Shown here in pieces: positions 42,860 through 53,100 of a stretch of 64,000 nt of DNA. Source of the stretch: Phycisphaerae bacterium (GTDB lineage Bacteria; Planctomycetota; Phycisphaerae; JAJVII01); assembly GCA_022072085.1 (NCBI GenBank), contig JAJVII010000035.1:21105-85104 (forward strand), in the 5' to 3' direction. Each line of letters starts with the position of its first letter. Position 1 is the first letter of the stretch. The translations under genes and the position numbers were made by a program. The notes under the pieces were generated by a model. It saw only the letters and a list, made by a program, of their open reading frames with translations. It was not told the DNA's origin and ran no database searches.

Positions 42860-45800
42860 TCACTCCTCGTGCGCGTACAACGCGTCGTCGATGTGGTCGG
42901 GCATGCCGCCGGCCGCCGGCGCCGCCGGTCGGGACTCGGCGACGGTCGGGGCCCGCCTGGGTCGGCGGGCGGGGCCCATCAGACGCACGTGCTCGGGCCC
43001 CAGCAGGGCAGCCACCGCGTGGATCAGGGCCTCGCCCGGTCGAACGCGGTAGCGGTCGTCGGCCTTCATCGTGACCGCGACCGGCTCGCCGCGGCCGTTG
43101 GTCCCGATCTGCGTCGTGATCGAGAAGTAGACCGGCACCGAGCCGGGGTGGTCCTCGACGATCCGGGCCAGTTGCGACAGGGCCGTCGGGTTGGAGGCGG
43201 CCGACGCGACCGATATCACCACCGCCGTCGTCAGCTTCTGCTCGGCGTCCTCCAGGGCGACGACCTCGTCCACCTTGATCGACGGCGTCTCGCGCTGCCG
43301 GTCCACCCGCCCGCGCACGAAGACCATCGACTCGTTGGTCAGCAGCGGCTCGTGCAGCGCGTAGGCCGACGGGAACAGCACGCCGTCGACCTGCCCGGTA
43401 AGGTCCTCCAGCGTGATCATCGCCATCTTCTGTCCGGCGTTTCGGCCGTTCTTGGTAACGGTCGGACGGACGCGCGTGATCATGCCGCCGACGATGACCT
43501 CGGTGCCGGCGGGCGTCTGGGCCAACTCGGTGAGCGTGTAGGAGGCGTATCGCTCCAGCGTCGCGGCGTGCTGGCTGAGCGGATGGCTGGTGACGTAAAA
43601 GCCCAGGACCTCCTTTTCGCCTGCCAGGAGCTGGCTCTCGGGCCACTCGGGCAGGTCGGGCATGGACTGGTCGGTCGGCTGGGCGGCGGCCTGGTCCTCG
43701 AACGTCTCGAAGAAGTTCATCTGCCCGCTGCGGCGGTCAGACTGGGCCTCGCCGCCGACGGTCAGGGCCTTCTCCATCACCGCGAAGAGCTGACTGCGCC
43801 GGGCCCCGAGGCTGTCGAACGCCCCGCTCTTGATGAGCGCTTCCATCACGCCCTTGTTGACGACGCGCAGGTCCACCCGCTCGCAGAACTGGTAGAGGCT
43901 CTTGAACGCCCCGTGCTCGGCGCGGGCGGCGATGATCGACTCGACCGCGTGCCGCCCGACCCCCTTGACCGCCGCCAGCCCGAAGCGGATCGACTGGCCG
44001 TCCACCGTGAAGTCCGCGTCGCAGGTGTTCACGTCCGGCGGCAGCAGGGCGATGGCCATGCGGCGGCACTCGTCCCAGTACTGCACGGTCTTCTTCAGGT
44101 CGACCATTTCGTAGGTCAGCAGGGCGGCCATGTACTCGCGCGGGTAGTGAGCCTTGAACCACGCGGTCTGGTAGGCCACGATCGCGTAGCGCGTCGAATG
44201 GCTCTTGTTAAAGCCGTAACCGGCGAACCGGACGATCAACTCGAAGAGGTGCTCGGCCTGCTGCCTGGAAATCTTCCGCTCGGCGGCGCCCTTGATGAAC
44301 GCCTCACGCTCGGCGGCGATCACGTCCTCGACCTTCTTGCTGATGGCCTTGATGAGCTTGTAGGCGCGGGTCAGCTCGATGCCGCCGGCCCGGTTGGCGA
44401 TCCGCATCACCTGCTCCTGGTAGACCATGATGCCGTAGGTCTCCTCCAGGACCTCGTCGATGATGGGGTGGACCTTCTCCCACTTGCCCTCGTGCTTGCG
44501 CTGGATGAAGTCGGGGATCATCTGCATCGGGCCCGGCCGATAGAGCGCGTTGCAGGCGATCAGGTCTTCCAGCCGGTCCGGCCGAAGCTTGATGAGCAGG
44601 TCTTTCATGCCGCCGGACTCGAACTGGAACACGCCGTCGGTTTCGCCGCGTCCGAACAGGGCGAAGGTCTCCGCGTCGTCCAGCGACAGGGCCTCGGGGT
44701 CCACGTCGACGCCGTGGTTCTCGCGCACCAGCTTGCGGGCCCGCTCGATGATCGTCAGCGTCCGCAGGCCCAGGAAGTCGAGCTTGAGCAGGCCGATCTT
44801 GCCGCAGGTCGGCCCGTCGAACTGCGTCATTGTTTCCTGCTGGTTGTTGGTGCACAGCGGGCAGAAGTCGTCCAGCGGCTGGTCGGCGATGACCACGCCG
44901 GCGGCATGGACGGAGCTGTTGCGGGCCAGGCCCTCCAGCTTGCGGGCGAAGTCGATGATCCGCTTGGCGTCGGCGTCGCGGTCGTAGAGCCCGCGGAAGT
45001 CGGGGTCCTTTTCCAGCGCCTTGTTCAGCGTGATCTTCAACTCCATCGGCACCATCTTGGCGATGCGGTCCACGTCGCCCAGGGGCACGTTGAGCACGCG
45101 GCCGACGTCGCGGATCGCCGCCCGCGCCGCCAGCGTGTTGAACGTGATGATCTGGGCCACGTGGCCGTACTTCTGGCGCGTGTACTCGATCAGCTCGCCT
45201 CGGCCGATCTGGCAGATATCCAGGTCGATATCGGGCATCTCGTTGCGCGACGGGTCCATGAACCGCTCGAACAGCAGGCCGTACTGGAGCGGGTTCACGT
45301 TGCAGATGCCCAGCACGTAGCCCAGCAGCGTGCCGACGCCGCTGCCGCGCGGGCCGACGGGGATGCCCTTCTCGCGGGCGTGGCGGACCAGGTCCCACAC
45401 GATCAGGAAGTAACTGGAGAAGCCCTTGCTTTCGATCACTTCCAGTTCGCGGTCCAGCCGCTTGCGCTGCTCGTCGGTGACGCCGTCGCCGAAGCGCTGC
45501 CTGAGGCCCTCGTCAGCCAGCTCGCGGAGGTACTTCTCGGGCGTCTTCTTCGCCCTGCCGGCCGACGGCGGGCGGTAGACCGGAGCGTGCAGGCTCTTGA
45601 AGTCGAGCTCCACGTTGCACATCTCGGCGATGCGGGCCGTGTTCTCCAGCGCCTCGGGGTAGTCGGGCGCCAGGTCGAGCATCTGCTGGCCGCTCTTGAG
45701 GTAGAACTGGTCGGAGGGGAACTTGAACCGGTCGGTCTCCTCCAGCGTCTTGCCGGTGTTGATGCAGCAGAGGACGTCGTGGGCCTCGTGGTCCTCGTGG

Positions 45801-46447
45801 TTGAGGTAGTGGATGTCGTTGGTCAGGATGACGCCCACGCCCAGCCGCCGGGCCAGCTCGACCAGCTCGGGATTGGTCTGCCGCTGCTCGGGGATGCCGT
45901 GGTCCTGGATCTCGATGAAGAAACGGTCGGGCCCGAAGATTTCCAGGTAGGTCTCGGCCATCTGCCTGGCGGCGGCCATGTCCTTCATCAGCAGGGCGGT
46001 GGGAACCTCCCCGCCGAGGCAGGCCGACGTGCAGATCAGCCCCTCGCTGTGCTCGCGGAGCACCTCCTTGTCGATGCGCGGCCGGTAGTAGAAGCCCTCC
46101 TGAAAGGCGATCGTGTTCAGCTTGAGCAGGTTGAGATAGCCGGTGCGGTTGGCCGCCAGCAGCAGCAGGTGATAGGATGCCTCGCTCATGCCCTTGGCAT
46201 CCTTGTCGCGGCGGTCGCCGGGGGCCATGTAGGTCTCGCAGCCGATGATCGGCTTGACGCCGGCCTTCAGGGCCGCGCTGTAGAACTCGATCGCCCCGTA
46301 CATGTTGCCGTGGTCGGTGATCGCCAGCGCCGGCTGGCCGAGTTCCTTGGCGCGGTGGACCATGTCCCCGATGCGGCAGGCCCCGTCCAGAAGCGAGAAG
46401 TGGGTGTGGTTGTGCAGGTGAACGAACTTGGCGGCAGGGCTGGTCAT
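42860..46447 (-). CDS. dnaE: DNA polymerase III subunit alpha
   Basis: 1195 residues from the ATG at 46447 (GGAGAG about 8 bp upstream), the usual DnaE1 length. The N-terminal PHP domain has VHLHNHTHFSLLDG (H10, H12, H14) and ITDHGNMYGA. The polymerase palm has GPRGSGVGTLLGY and the catalytic aspartates in EMPDIDLDI at about 405-412. FNKSHSTRYAIVAYQTAWFK and a C-terminal OB domain (VIVGGMITRVRP, MITLEDLTGQVDGVLFP) complete it. Replicates the chromosome. It is flanked by PEP-CTERM genes but has its own unit; the frame upstream of 46447 is not coding. Confidence 0.97.
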   Translation of the reverse strand: MTSPAAKFVHLHNHTHFSLLDGACRIGDMVHRAKELGQPALAITDHGNMYGAIEFYSAALKAGVKPIIGCETYMAPGDRRDKDAKGMSEASYHLLLLAANRTGYLNLLKLNTIAFQEGFYYRPRIDKEVLREHSEGLICTSACLGGEVPTALLMKDMAAARQMAETYLEIFGPDRFFIEIQDHGIPEQRQTNPELVELARRLGVGVILTNDIHYLNHEDHEAHDVLCCINTGKTLEETDRFKFPSDQFYLKSGQQMLDLAPDYPEALENTARIAEMCNVELDFKSLHAPVYRPPSAGRAKKTPEKYLRELADEGLRQRFGDGVTDEQRKRLDRELEVIESKGFSSYFLIVWDLVRHAREKGIPVGPRGSGVGTLLGYVLGICNVNPLQYGLLFERFMDPSRNEMPDIDLDICQIGRGELIEYTRQKYGHVAQIITFNTLAARAAIRDVGRVLNVPLGDVDRIAKMVPMELKITLNKALEKDPDFRGLYDRDADAKRIIDFARKLEGLARNSSVHAAGVVIADQPLDDFCPLCTNNQQETMTQFDGPTCGKIGLLKLDFLGLRTLTIIERARKLVRENHGVDVDPEALSLDDAETFALFGRGETDGVFQFESGGMKDLLIKLRPDRLEDLIACNALYRPGPMQMIPDFIQRKHEGKWEKVHPIIDEVLEETYGIMVYQEQVMRIANRAGGIELTRAYKLIKAISKKVEDVIAAEREAFIKGAAERKISRQQAEHLFELIVRFAGYGFNKSHSTRYAIVAYQTAWFKAHYPREYMAALLTYEMVDLKKTVQYWDECRRMAIALLPPDVNTCDADFTVDGQSIRFGLAAVKGVGRHAVESIIAARAEHGAFKSLYQFCERVDLRVVNKGVMEALIKSGAFDSLGARRSQLFAVMEKALTVGGEAQSDRRSGQMNFFETFEDQAAAQPTDQSMPDLPEWPESQLLAGEKEVLGFYVTSHPLSQHAATLERYASYTLTELAQTPAGTEVIVGGMITRVRPTVTKNGRNAGQKMAMITLEDLTGQVDGVLFPSAYALHEPLLTNESMVFVRGRVDRQRETPSIKVDEVVALEDAEQKLTTAVVISVASAASNPTALSQLARIVEDHPGSVPVYFSITTQIGTNGRGEPVAVTMKADDRYRVRPGEALIHAVAALLGPEHVRLMGPARRPRRAPTVAESRPAAPAAGGMPDHIDDALYAHEE

Positions 46448-46594
46448 CCGTGACTCTCCACTTTCGCGGCGGGTGCGCTCAGGGGCGACGCCCGATTCTA
46501 TCGCGCAATTCCTGCGCGTCCAGAGGAGGCGCCGGCCGGACGCCGATTCGCCGACAGCGCGGGAGCGGGCGCGGGTGTCTGCGACCCAAGGGCG

Positions 46595-46645
46595 ATGTTG
46601 TTCCTGGAAGACATGGGGCCGACGCATGTTGACAAGACGCAACAT
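46595..46645 (+). promoter_or_regulatory. Tandem enhancer-like dyads upstream of a PEP-CTERM gene
   Basis: A perfect dyad ATGTTG-N8-CAACAT lies at 46626-46645; a one-mismatch copy, ATGTTG-N8-AGACAT with a changed right half, starts exactly 31 bp earlier (46595-46614). The perfect dyad is 97 bp before the sigma-54 element. Confidence 0.7.
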
Positions 46646-46742
46646 CCGGGCCGCGATCAGGAATGTCGAGCGTAGGAAAGTGTTCTTGTAACACTCTTCT
46701 GATATTGTGTTTATGTGATTTATGGCGGCTTGTTCAACCGTC

Positions 46743-46758
46743 TGGCACAGGATTTGCA
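46743..46758 (+). promoter_or_regulatory. Sigma-54 (-24/-12) promoter of the PEP-CTERM gene at 46858
   Basis: TGGCACAGGATTTGCA places GG and GC ten bases apart, matching the RpoN consensus. It lies 99 bp before the ATG. Confidence 0.85.
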
Positions 46759-46857
46759 GGCACTCTATTCCTACCCCGGCAGGGCGGATTTCCGCCTCGT
46801 CGGCAGATCGCATTGGCGGGCCGTCCAATATCGATCCGGAACTGAGGAGGACGCGCA

Positions 46858-48876
46858 ATGACCCAGACTCGAGGCGCCCGACGCCTGGCCCTGACGGGTG
46901 TTGCCGTGGCGGCCACACTCGCGGTCCTGTCGCCGGCGTGGGCCGTCGATATCGACGGCACGTGGAAGCAGAACGTTGACGGCCTGTGGGGCGTCGCCAC
47001 CAACTGGGTCTCGGACAACATCGCCAACGGCGACAACAAGACGGCCGATTTCAGCACGCTGAACATCAGTGCCAACCGGATCGTAACGCTGGACTCCGCA
47101 CGCTCGATCGGCACGCTCAAGTTCGCCGACACCGGCACCGACGGCTCCAACACCCGCGGGTGGACGATCACCAACGGCGGCACTGCGGCCAACAAGCTGA
47201 CCCTGAGCACGGGCGGCGCGGGCACGCCGCAGATCTACTTCGGCGCCAAGAGCAGCAACGCCGGCAACACCGTCACGTTCGACCTGGTGCTGGACGGCAC
47301 CGAGGGCGTGACGCTCAACCCCCTGGCCGGCTACGCCTATGCCCGTCCGGTGATATTCAGCGGCGACAACACCTACACCGGCACGACGACGGTCTCGACC
47401 GGGGCGTTCCTCCAGTTGCAGCACGATCACGCCCTGGGCGGCAGCTCGGCGCTGATCCAGAACGGCGGCGAAATCCGCATCGTCACGCCCAACAACGTTA
47501 CGCGGACGATCTCCAACAACATCACGATTCAGGGCGGCGGCACGCTGTCGGGCGCCGGCGGCGGCTGGACCAGCCTCGTGCTCTTCACCGGCGGGTCGAT
47601 CAGCGTCTCCGGCGAGGTCCATTTCAATCCGCATCTGTACGACACCTTCAAGATCGACGAGGTGATCTCCGAAACGAGCACGGCCAACATCTCGTTTGAC
47701 GGCGAGGTCAGCGGCAACCGAGGGGCGATCCGGCTGACCAAGGCCAACGCCTATTCGGGCACCTCGACGCTGACCGCCGCGTCCAAGGTGTATGTCGATC
47801 ATTCCAACGCGCTGGGAACTGCGGCCAACAGCATCATGGTCAACGGCACGTCGGCGAGCAACGGATACGCATTCCTCCAGATCACCAGCACGGCCGGCGG
47901 GCTGAACGCGAACAAGACCCTCACCATCGGCCAGTACGGCGAAATGACTCAGGGCGAGGGCTTCACGCTCTCGAACACCGTCTATCTCAACGGCGGCACC
48001 TACTCGTTCGCTGACGATCTGGCCGGCAACAGCCATCCCAACACGACCCACAACGGCTCGATCGTGCTGGGCGCCGGCACCGAGTCCACGTTCTATCGCA
48101 AAGGCGCTGCTGGGGTCCGTTGGTACCAGACCGGACAGATCAGCGGCGACGGCGGCATCCTGATTCGCGGCACCGACAACAACGACAACGAGCTTCACTT
48201 CCAGGGCAACAACACCTATCACGGCGGGACGCGGATCATCCAGGGCGGGCTCGAACAGCAGACCCTCGTCGGCAGCAACACGGCCTTCGGCGACGGCCCG
48301 GTCGTCCTCCAGGGCGTCATCGGCGACTCCGACGGCAACGACACGATGTTCACGCTGGACAACAACGTCAGCATGTCCAACGCCTTCAGCGGCGTGGGCA
48401 GGATCGCCACCGGCGCCAACACCTTCACGCTGGCCTCCGGCGGCAGCATGGCCCCAGGCAGCAGCATCGGCCAACTGCGCGTGGACAACCTCGACTTCAA
48501 GGGCATCTACTACTTCGAATACGACCTCGATGGCGGCGATACCAACCCCACCGACAGCGACCTGATCTCTACCGCCAACCTGACCTTCTCGTCGGGCACG
48601 GCTACCCTCGTGGTTCAGTGGACCGGCGGCGGGGCGGCCGGGCAGGGCACTTATGTCCTGTTCACCTACACCGGCAACGACCCGACCAACCCGAACTGGA
48701 CCATCTACACCACCGAGGCCGACGGCCTGCACGGCGTGGTCACGGTCGACACCGACACCAAGCAGGTGCTGCTGACTCTCTCAGAGGTCCCCGAGCCGGC
48801 GACGATCTCGCTGCTGCTGCTGGGGGCCGCCGGTCTTGCCGGCGGGCTGAAGCGCAGCCGGCGGATTGCACGCTGA
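46858..48876 (+). CDS. PEP-CTERM protein with autotransporter-associated beta-strand repeats
   Basis: 672 residues. Signal peptide (LTGVAVAATLAVLSPAWA) and a tail VPEPATISLLLLGAAGLAGG ending in KRSRRIAR mark an exosortase substrate. The body is a beta-helix with repeats such as FSGDNTYTGTTTVSTGAFLQ, KANAYSGTSTLTAASKVYVD and GNNTYHGGTRIIQGGLEQ, the pattern seen in autotransporter passenger repeats. There is no C-terminal beta-barrel, so secretion is by the PEP-CTERM route. GAGGAGG lies about 7 bp before the ATG. Probably an extracellular matrix or surface protein. Confidence 0.9.
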   Translation: MTQTRGARRLALTGVAVAATLAVLSPAWAVDIDGTWKQNVDGLWGVATNWVSDNIANGDNKTADFSTLNISANRIVTLDSARSIGTLKFADTGTDGSNTRGWTITNGGTAANKLTLSTGGAGTPQIYFGAKSSNAGNTVTFDLVLDGTEGVTLNPLAGYAYARPVIFSGDNTYTGTTTVSTGAFLQLQHDHALGGSSALIQNGGEIRIVTPNNVTRTISNNITIQGGGTLSGAGGGWTSLVLFTGGSISVSGEVHFNPHLYDTFKIDEVISETSTANISFDGEVSGNRGAIRLTKANAYSGTSTLTAASKVYVDHSNALGTAANSIMVNGTSASNGYAFLQITSTAGGLNANKTLTIGQYGEMTQGEGFTLSNTVYLNGGTYSFADDLAGNSHPNTTHNGSIVLGAGTESTFYRKGAAGVRWYQTGQISGDGGILIRGTDNNDNELHFQGNNTYHGGTRIIQGGLEQQTLVGSNTAFGDGPVVLQGVIGDSDGNDTMFTLDNNVSMSNAFSGVGRIATGANTFTLASGGSMAPGSSIGQLRVDNLDFKGIYYFEYDLDGGDTNPTDSDLISTANLTFSSGTATLVVQWTGGGAAGQGTYVLFTYTGNDPTNPNWTIYTTEADGLHGVVTVDTDTKQVLLTLSEVPEPATISLLLLGAAGLAGGLKRSRRIAR

Positions 48877-48881
48877 CCCCA

Positions 48882-48932
48882 CTGTTGCGTGGACGCATCA
48901 TGCAGCCGGCCGATGTTGTTTTTTTGCAACAT
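48882..48932 (+). promoter_or_regulatory. Tandem enhancer-like dyads upstream of a PEP-CTERM gene
   Basis: A perfect ATGTTG-N8-CAACAT lies at 48913-48932; a copy with one mismatch per half, CTGTTG-N8-CATCAT, lies at 48882-48901, again exactly 31 bp earlier. The perfect dyad is 86 bp before the sigma-54 element. The sites begin just after the preceding stop codon. Confidence 0.7.
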
Positions 48933-49018
48933 GCGGCACTCGCCCTGGCTGGTCCACGCTATTCCTAAGTTGATAAGCACCAACTGGTTGTGTTTCGCCG
49001 CCCCGGGCCGGCAAGGCC

Positions 49019-49034
49019 TGGCATGCAGTTTGCA
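49019..49034 (+). promoter_or_regulatory. Sigma-54 (-24/-12) promoter of the PEP-CTERM gene at 49157
   Basis: TGGCATGCAGTTTGCA keeps GG and GC ten bases apart, with T for C after GGCA. It lies 122 bp before the ATG. Confidence 0.8.
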
Positions 49035-49156
49035 GGATATTTGAGACGGCAGGACTTGGCATCGGCTTCGCCGAAGGCGTCCATCCTTCGGCCCTGCTGC
49101 GATTGGCGAGGCAGAGGGCCCCTGGTCGCGTGTGGCGGCAATCTCGGGAGCGGCAG

Positions 49157-49981
49157 ATGAACCGTTGCATTCTGTTCTCAGCGTTCGCGGCAGTGTCGAT
49201 CCTGGCGGGCGGGCAGGCCCGCGCCGGCGTCATCAGCTACGTCGCGTTCTCCAACGACGCCAACAGCGGCATCTCCAGCGCCAACACCTACACCCATGCC
49301 CTGGACGCGGGCAGCACGGGCTCGGCCCCGACGATCAACGGCGTGAAGTTCACCAAGGACAACTCGGTCACCGCGTTCAACGCGCCCGGCGCCGGCGACG
49401 CGGCCACGTCCAACGCCGGCAGCTATGTCGCAAACACGACCGGCACGATGACCAGCCACGCCGGCTCGGGCAGCTATCCCCCGGTGGGCCTGGAGGGCGG
49501 GGCGGCGTCGGCCGGCGTCTACACGCTGCTCTACGACATGTGGTACCTCGCCTCGTCTTCCTCCCCCTATCGCGGGGCGGCGACGTTGACGCTGACCGGC
49601 CTGACGCCGGGCGCGACCTATGACCTGCGCGTCTACTGCCGCGTTTGGGACCCGAGCCTGACCCGCAAGAACCTGTTGACCTTCACCAACGGCAGCGAGG
49701 TCGACACGACCACGATCTACGAGGACGATCCTTCCCAGGACGGCCTGGGCGGGGATGTCGCCTTTTACGTCAACTACCGCTACACCGCGTCGGCTTCGGG
49801 CCAGGTCACGATGCGCGCCGACAACACGCTGGCGGCCATCCCGGCCGGCGACACCAACGGCACGTTCCATCTCTACGCCCTGACCAACCAGGTCGTTCCC
49901 GTCCCCGAGCCGGCGATGATGTCGCTGCTGATCCTGGGCGGACTCGGCTTGGCCGGTGCCGCCCGCCGTCGCCGTCGCTGA
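49157..49981 (+). CDS. PEP-CTERM secreted protein
   Basis: 274 residues from the ATG at 49157, with GGGAG about 6 bp upstream. Signal peptide MNRCILFSAFAAVSILAGG, then a beta-rich body with a jelly-roll-like stretch (TLTLTGLTPGATYDLRVYCR) common in planctomycete surface proteins. The tail VPEPAMMSLLILGGLGLAGA followed by ARRRRR is an exosortase signal. It has its own promoter and enhancer sites and is followed by a GC hairpin, so it is a single-gene transcript. Confidence 0.88.
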   Translation: MNRCILFSAFAAVSILAGGQARAGVISYVAFSNDANSGISSANTYTHALDAGSTGSAPTINGVKFTKDNSVTAFNAPGAGDAATSNAGSYVANTTGTMTSHAGSGSYPPVGLEGGAASAGVYTLLYDMWYLASSSSPYRGAATLTLTGLTPGATYDLRVYCRVWDPSLTRKNLLTFTNGSEVDTTTIYEDDPSQDGLGGDVAFYVNYRYTASASGQVTMRADNTLAAIPAGDTNGTFHLYALTNQVVPVPEPAMMSLLILGGLGLAGAARRRRR

Positions 49982-50011
49982 CCGCGGCTGACCATCATCC
50001 CACGCACTCTC

Positions 50012-50039
50012 GAAGGCCCGGGCCCGCGCGCGGGCCTTC
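50012..50039 (+). terminator. GC-rich hairpin after the PEP-CTERM gene
   Basis: GAAGGCCCG (50012-50020) pairs with CGGGCCTTC (50031-50039) around a 10-base GC loop, 30 bp after the stop. It lacks a T-run, so its strength as a terminator is uncertain. Confidence 0.5.
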
Positions 50040-50139
50040 CTGCTGCGCCCGGACAGCCCGCCATTGGTTTTTCCGCACCTTTGGAGTATCATTGACCGTT
50101 TCGATCCCTTGCCGACCGCGGAGGTTCACTGTCCCGCAC

Positions 50140-53100
50140 ATGGCTGACTTCCTGCAAATCCTGTCCCAACGCGTGCTGGTGTTCGACGGGGCGATGGGAA
50201 CCCAGATCCAGGCCCACGAGGGCGAACTGGACGTCGAGCGCGACTTCGCCGGCCTGGAGGGCTGCAACGAAATCCTCTGCGTCACCCGGCCGGACCTGAT
50301 CGAGCACATCCACGAGCACTACCTGCTCGCCGGCGCCGACGCGGTCGAGACCAACAGCTTCGGCTCGGGGCTGATCGTGCTGGCGGAGTACGGCATCGCC
50401 GATCGCATCGGCGAATTGAACCGGCTGGCGGCGCAGATTGCCCGCCGGGCCGCCGACGCCGTCTCGACGCCGGACCGCCCGCGGTTCGTCGTCGGGGCGA
50501 TGGGTCCGGGGACCAAGCTGCCCAGCCTCGGCCACACCGACTGGGACGCCCTGGAGAGGAGCTACCGCCTCCAGACGCTGGGCCTGATCGAGGGCGGCGC
50601 CGACGTGCTGCTGCTGGAGACCTGCCAGGACATCCTCCAGGCCAAGGCCGCCATCGCCGGCGTCACCGACGCCATGCGCGACGCGAAGCGCGAGCTGCCG
50701 CTGATGGTGCAGGTCACGATGGAGGCCACCGGCACGATGCTGGTCGGCACGGACATCGCCGCTGCGCTGGCGGCCCTGGACCCCTACGAACAGGTTCGCG
50801 TCATCGGGCTGAACTGCGCGACCGGACCGGCCGAGATGAGCGAGCACGTCGCCCACCTCGGCCGGCACAGCCGCCGCCCCATCAGCGTGCTGCCCAACGC
50901 GGGCCTGCCGCAGATGGTTGGCGGAAAGGCCCACTACCCGCTCTCGCCGGCCGACTTTGCCCGCTGGCAGATGCGCTTCGTCGAAGAGGACGGCGTTGCG
51001 ATCGTCGGCGGCTGCTGCGGCACGACCACCGAGCACATCGCCGCGCTGGTCAAGGCCCTGGGCGACCGCCCGCCCAAGCCGCGGCAGGCGACGTTTGCCC
51101 CGCAGGTCGCGTCGCTGTTCTCGGCGGTCGATCTCGGCCAGCAGCCGGCGCCGCTGCTCGTCGGCGAGCGGGCCAACGCCAACGGTTCCAGGAAATTCCG
51201 CGAGATGCTCCAGGCCGAGGACCTCGATGGCATGGTCGCGATGGCCCGCGACCAGGCCAAAGAGGGCGCCCACGTCATTGACGTCTGCGCCGCCTACGTC
51301 GGCCGCGACGAGGCCCGCGACATGGGCCGCCTGATCGACCGGCTGTCGCGCGAGTGCCCGATCCCGCTGATGATCGACTCGACCGAGGCCCCGGTGATCG
51401 AGCAGGCGCTCAAGCGCATCGGCGGGCGGGCGATCATCAACTCGATCAACCTGGAGGACGGCGAGAAGCGGATGGCGGCCGTCTGCCCCATGGCCCGCCG
51501 TTACGGGGCGGCCGTCGTGGCGCTGACCATCGACGAAGAGGGCATGGCCAAGACCGCCGACCGCAAGGTGGCGATCGCCCGGCGGATTCACGACCTGGCC
51601 GTCAACAGGTTCGGCCTGCGACCGCAGGACCTGCTGTTCGACCCGCTGACCTTCACGCTGGGCAGCGGCGACGAGGAGTGGCGCGCCGCCGGCGTCCAGA
51701 CGCTGGACGCTATCGCCCGCATCAAGGCCGAACTGCCCGGCGTCTACACGCTGCTGGGGCTGAGCAACATCAGCTTCGGCCTGAACCCCGAGGCCCGCCA
51801 CGTCCTCAACAGCGTCTTCATGCACGAGGCCGTCGAGCGCGGGCTGGACGCCGCGATTGTCCACGCCGCCCGGATCATGCCGCTGTCGCGGATCGACCCG
51901 CAGGCCCGCGAACTGGCCCGGCGGCTGGTCTACGACGAGCGCCGGGAGGGCAGCGACCCGCTGACCGAGCTGATGGCCCTGTTCGCCGACGCGGGCAAGT
52001 CCAGACAGAAGGCCGAGGCCCCCAAGCCGAAGAACGTCGAGGAGTCGCTGCGGCAGCGGATCATCGACGGCGACCGCCAGGGGCTCGATGCGGACCTGAA
52101 CCGGGCGATGGAGAAGTACCCGCCGCTGGAGATCATCAACACCTTCCTGCTGGAAGGCATGAAGGTCGTCGGCGACCTGTTCGGGGCCGGCGAGATGCAG
52201 CTTCCCTTCGTGCTCCAGAGCGCCGAGACGATGAAGGCCGCGGTCCGCCACCTCGAGCCGCACATGGAGAAGATCGAGGGCGCCGGCAAGGGCCGCATCG
52301 TGCTGGCGACGGTCAAGGGCGACGTGCACGACATCGGCAAGAACCTGGTCGACATCATCCTGACCAACAACGGCTACGAGGTGGTCAACCTCGGCATCAA
52401 GCAGCCGATCGGGGCGATCCTGGAGTCGGCCCGCGAGAAGAAGGCCGACGCGATCGGCCTGTCCGGCCTGCTGGTCAAGAGCACGCTGGTGATGCGCGAG
52501 AACCTCGAGGAGATGAACCGCCAGTCGGTCGCGATCCCGACGCTGCTGGGCGGGGCGGCCCTGACGCGGGCCTACGTCGAGGAGGATCTCCGCTCGCTCT
52601 ATCGCGGGCGCGTCTTCTACGGCAAGGATGCCTTCGCCGGGCTGCGGATCATGGACGCCCTGATGGCCGAGAAACGCGGCCAGGCCGACCGCGGCGCCGC
52701 GGAGAAGGCGTCGGCCGCGTCAGCCGGCCGCAAGACGAAGGAACGCCCCGAGGCCCTGGAGAAGCGCCGCCTGGAGCAGGCCCGCGCCCTGGTCGCGATG
52801 GGGCGTGAAGAAGAGATCGACGCGTTGGGCGACGAGGGCGAAAAGGCAAGCCGGGAGGAGCAGGGGACGCCAGCCGAGTCGGGCGGCAAGGGCAGGGGCC
52901 CGGCCGCCGCCGTCGCGGCCCGCAGCGCCGTCGCGCCGCTGGCGGACCCGCCGACGCCGCCGTTCTGGGGCCCGCGGGTCGTCGAGCGGATCCCGCTGCG
53001 CAGCATCGTGCCCTACATCAACCCGGTGATGCTCTTCCAGGTGCAGTGGCAGTTCCGCAAGGCCGGCCGGCCGCAGGCGGAGTTCGACCGGTATCTCGAC

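Noticed and set aside
46858..48876. Classical autotransporter
   Set aside because: The beta-strand repeats resemble a passenger, but the protein ends in a PEP-CTERM tail and has no beta-barrel.
48913..48932. ATGTTG/CAACAT dyad as terminator of the preceding PEP-CTERM gene
   Set aside because: The stem is only 6 bp and AT-rich with the T-run inside the loop; the same dyad stands upstream of another PEP-CTERM gene where no terminator is needed.
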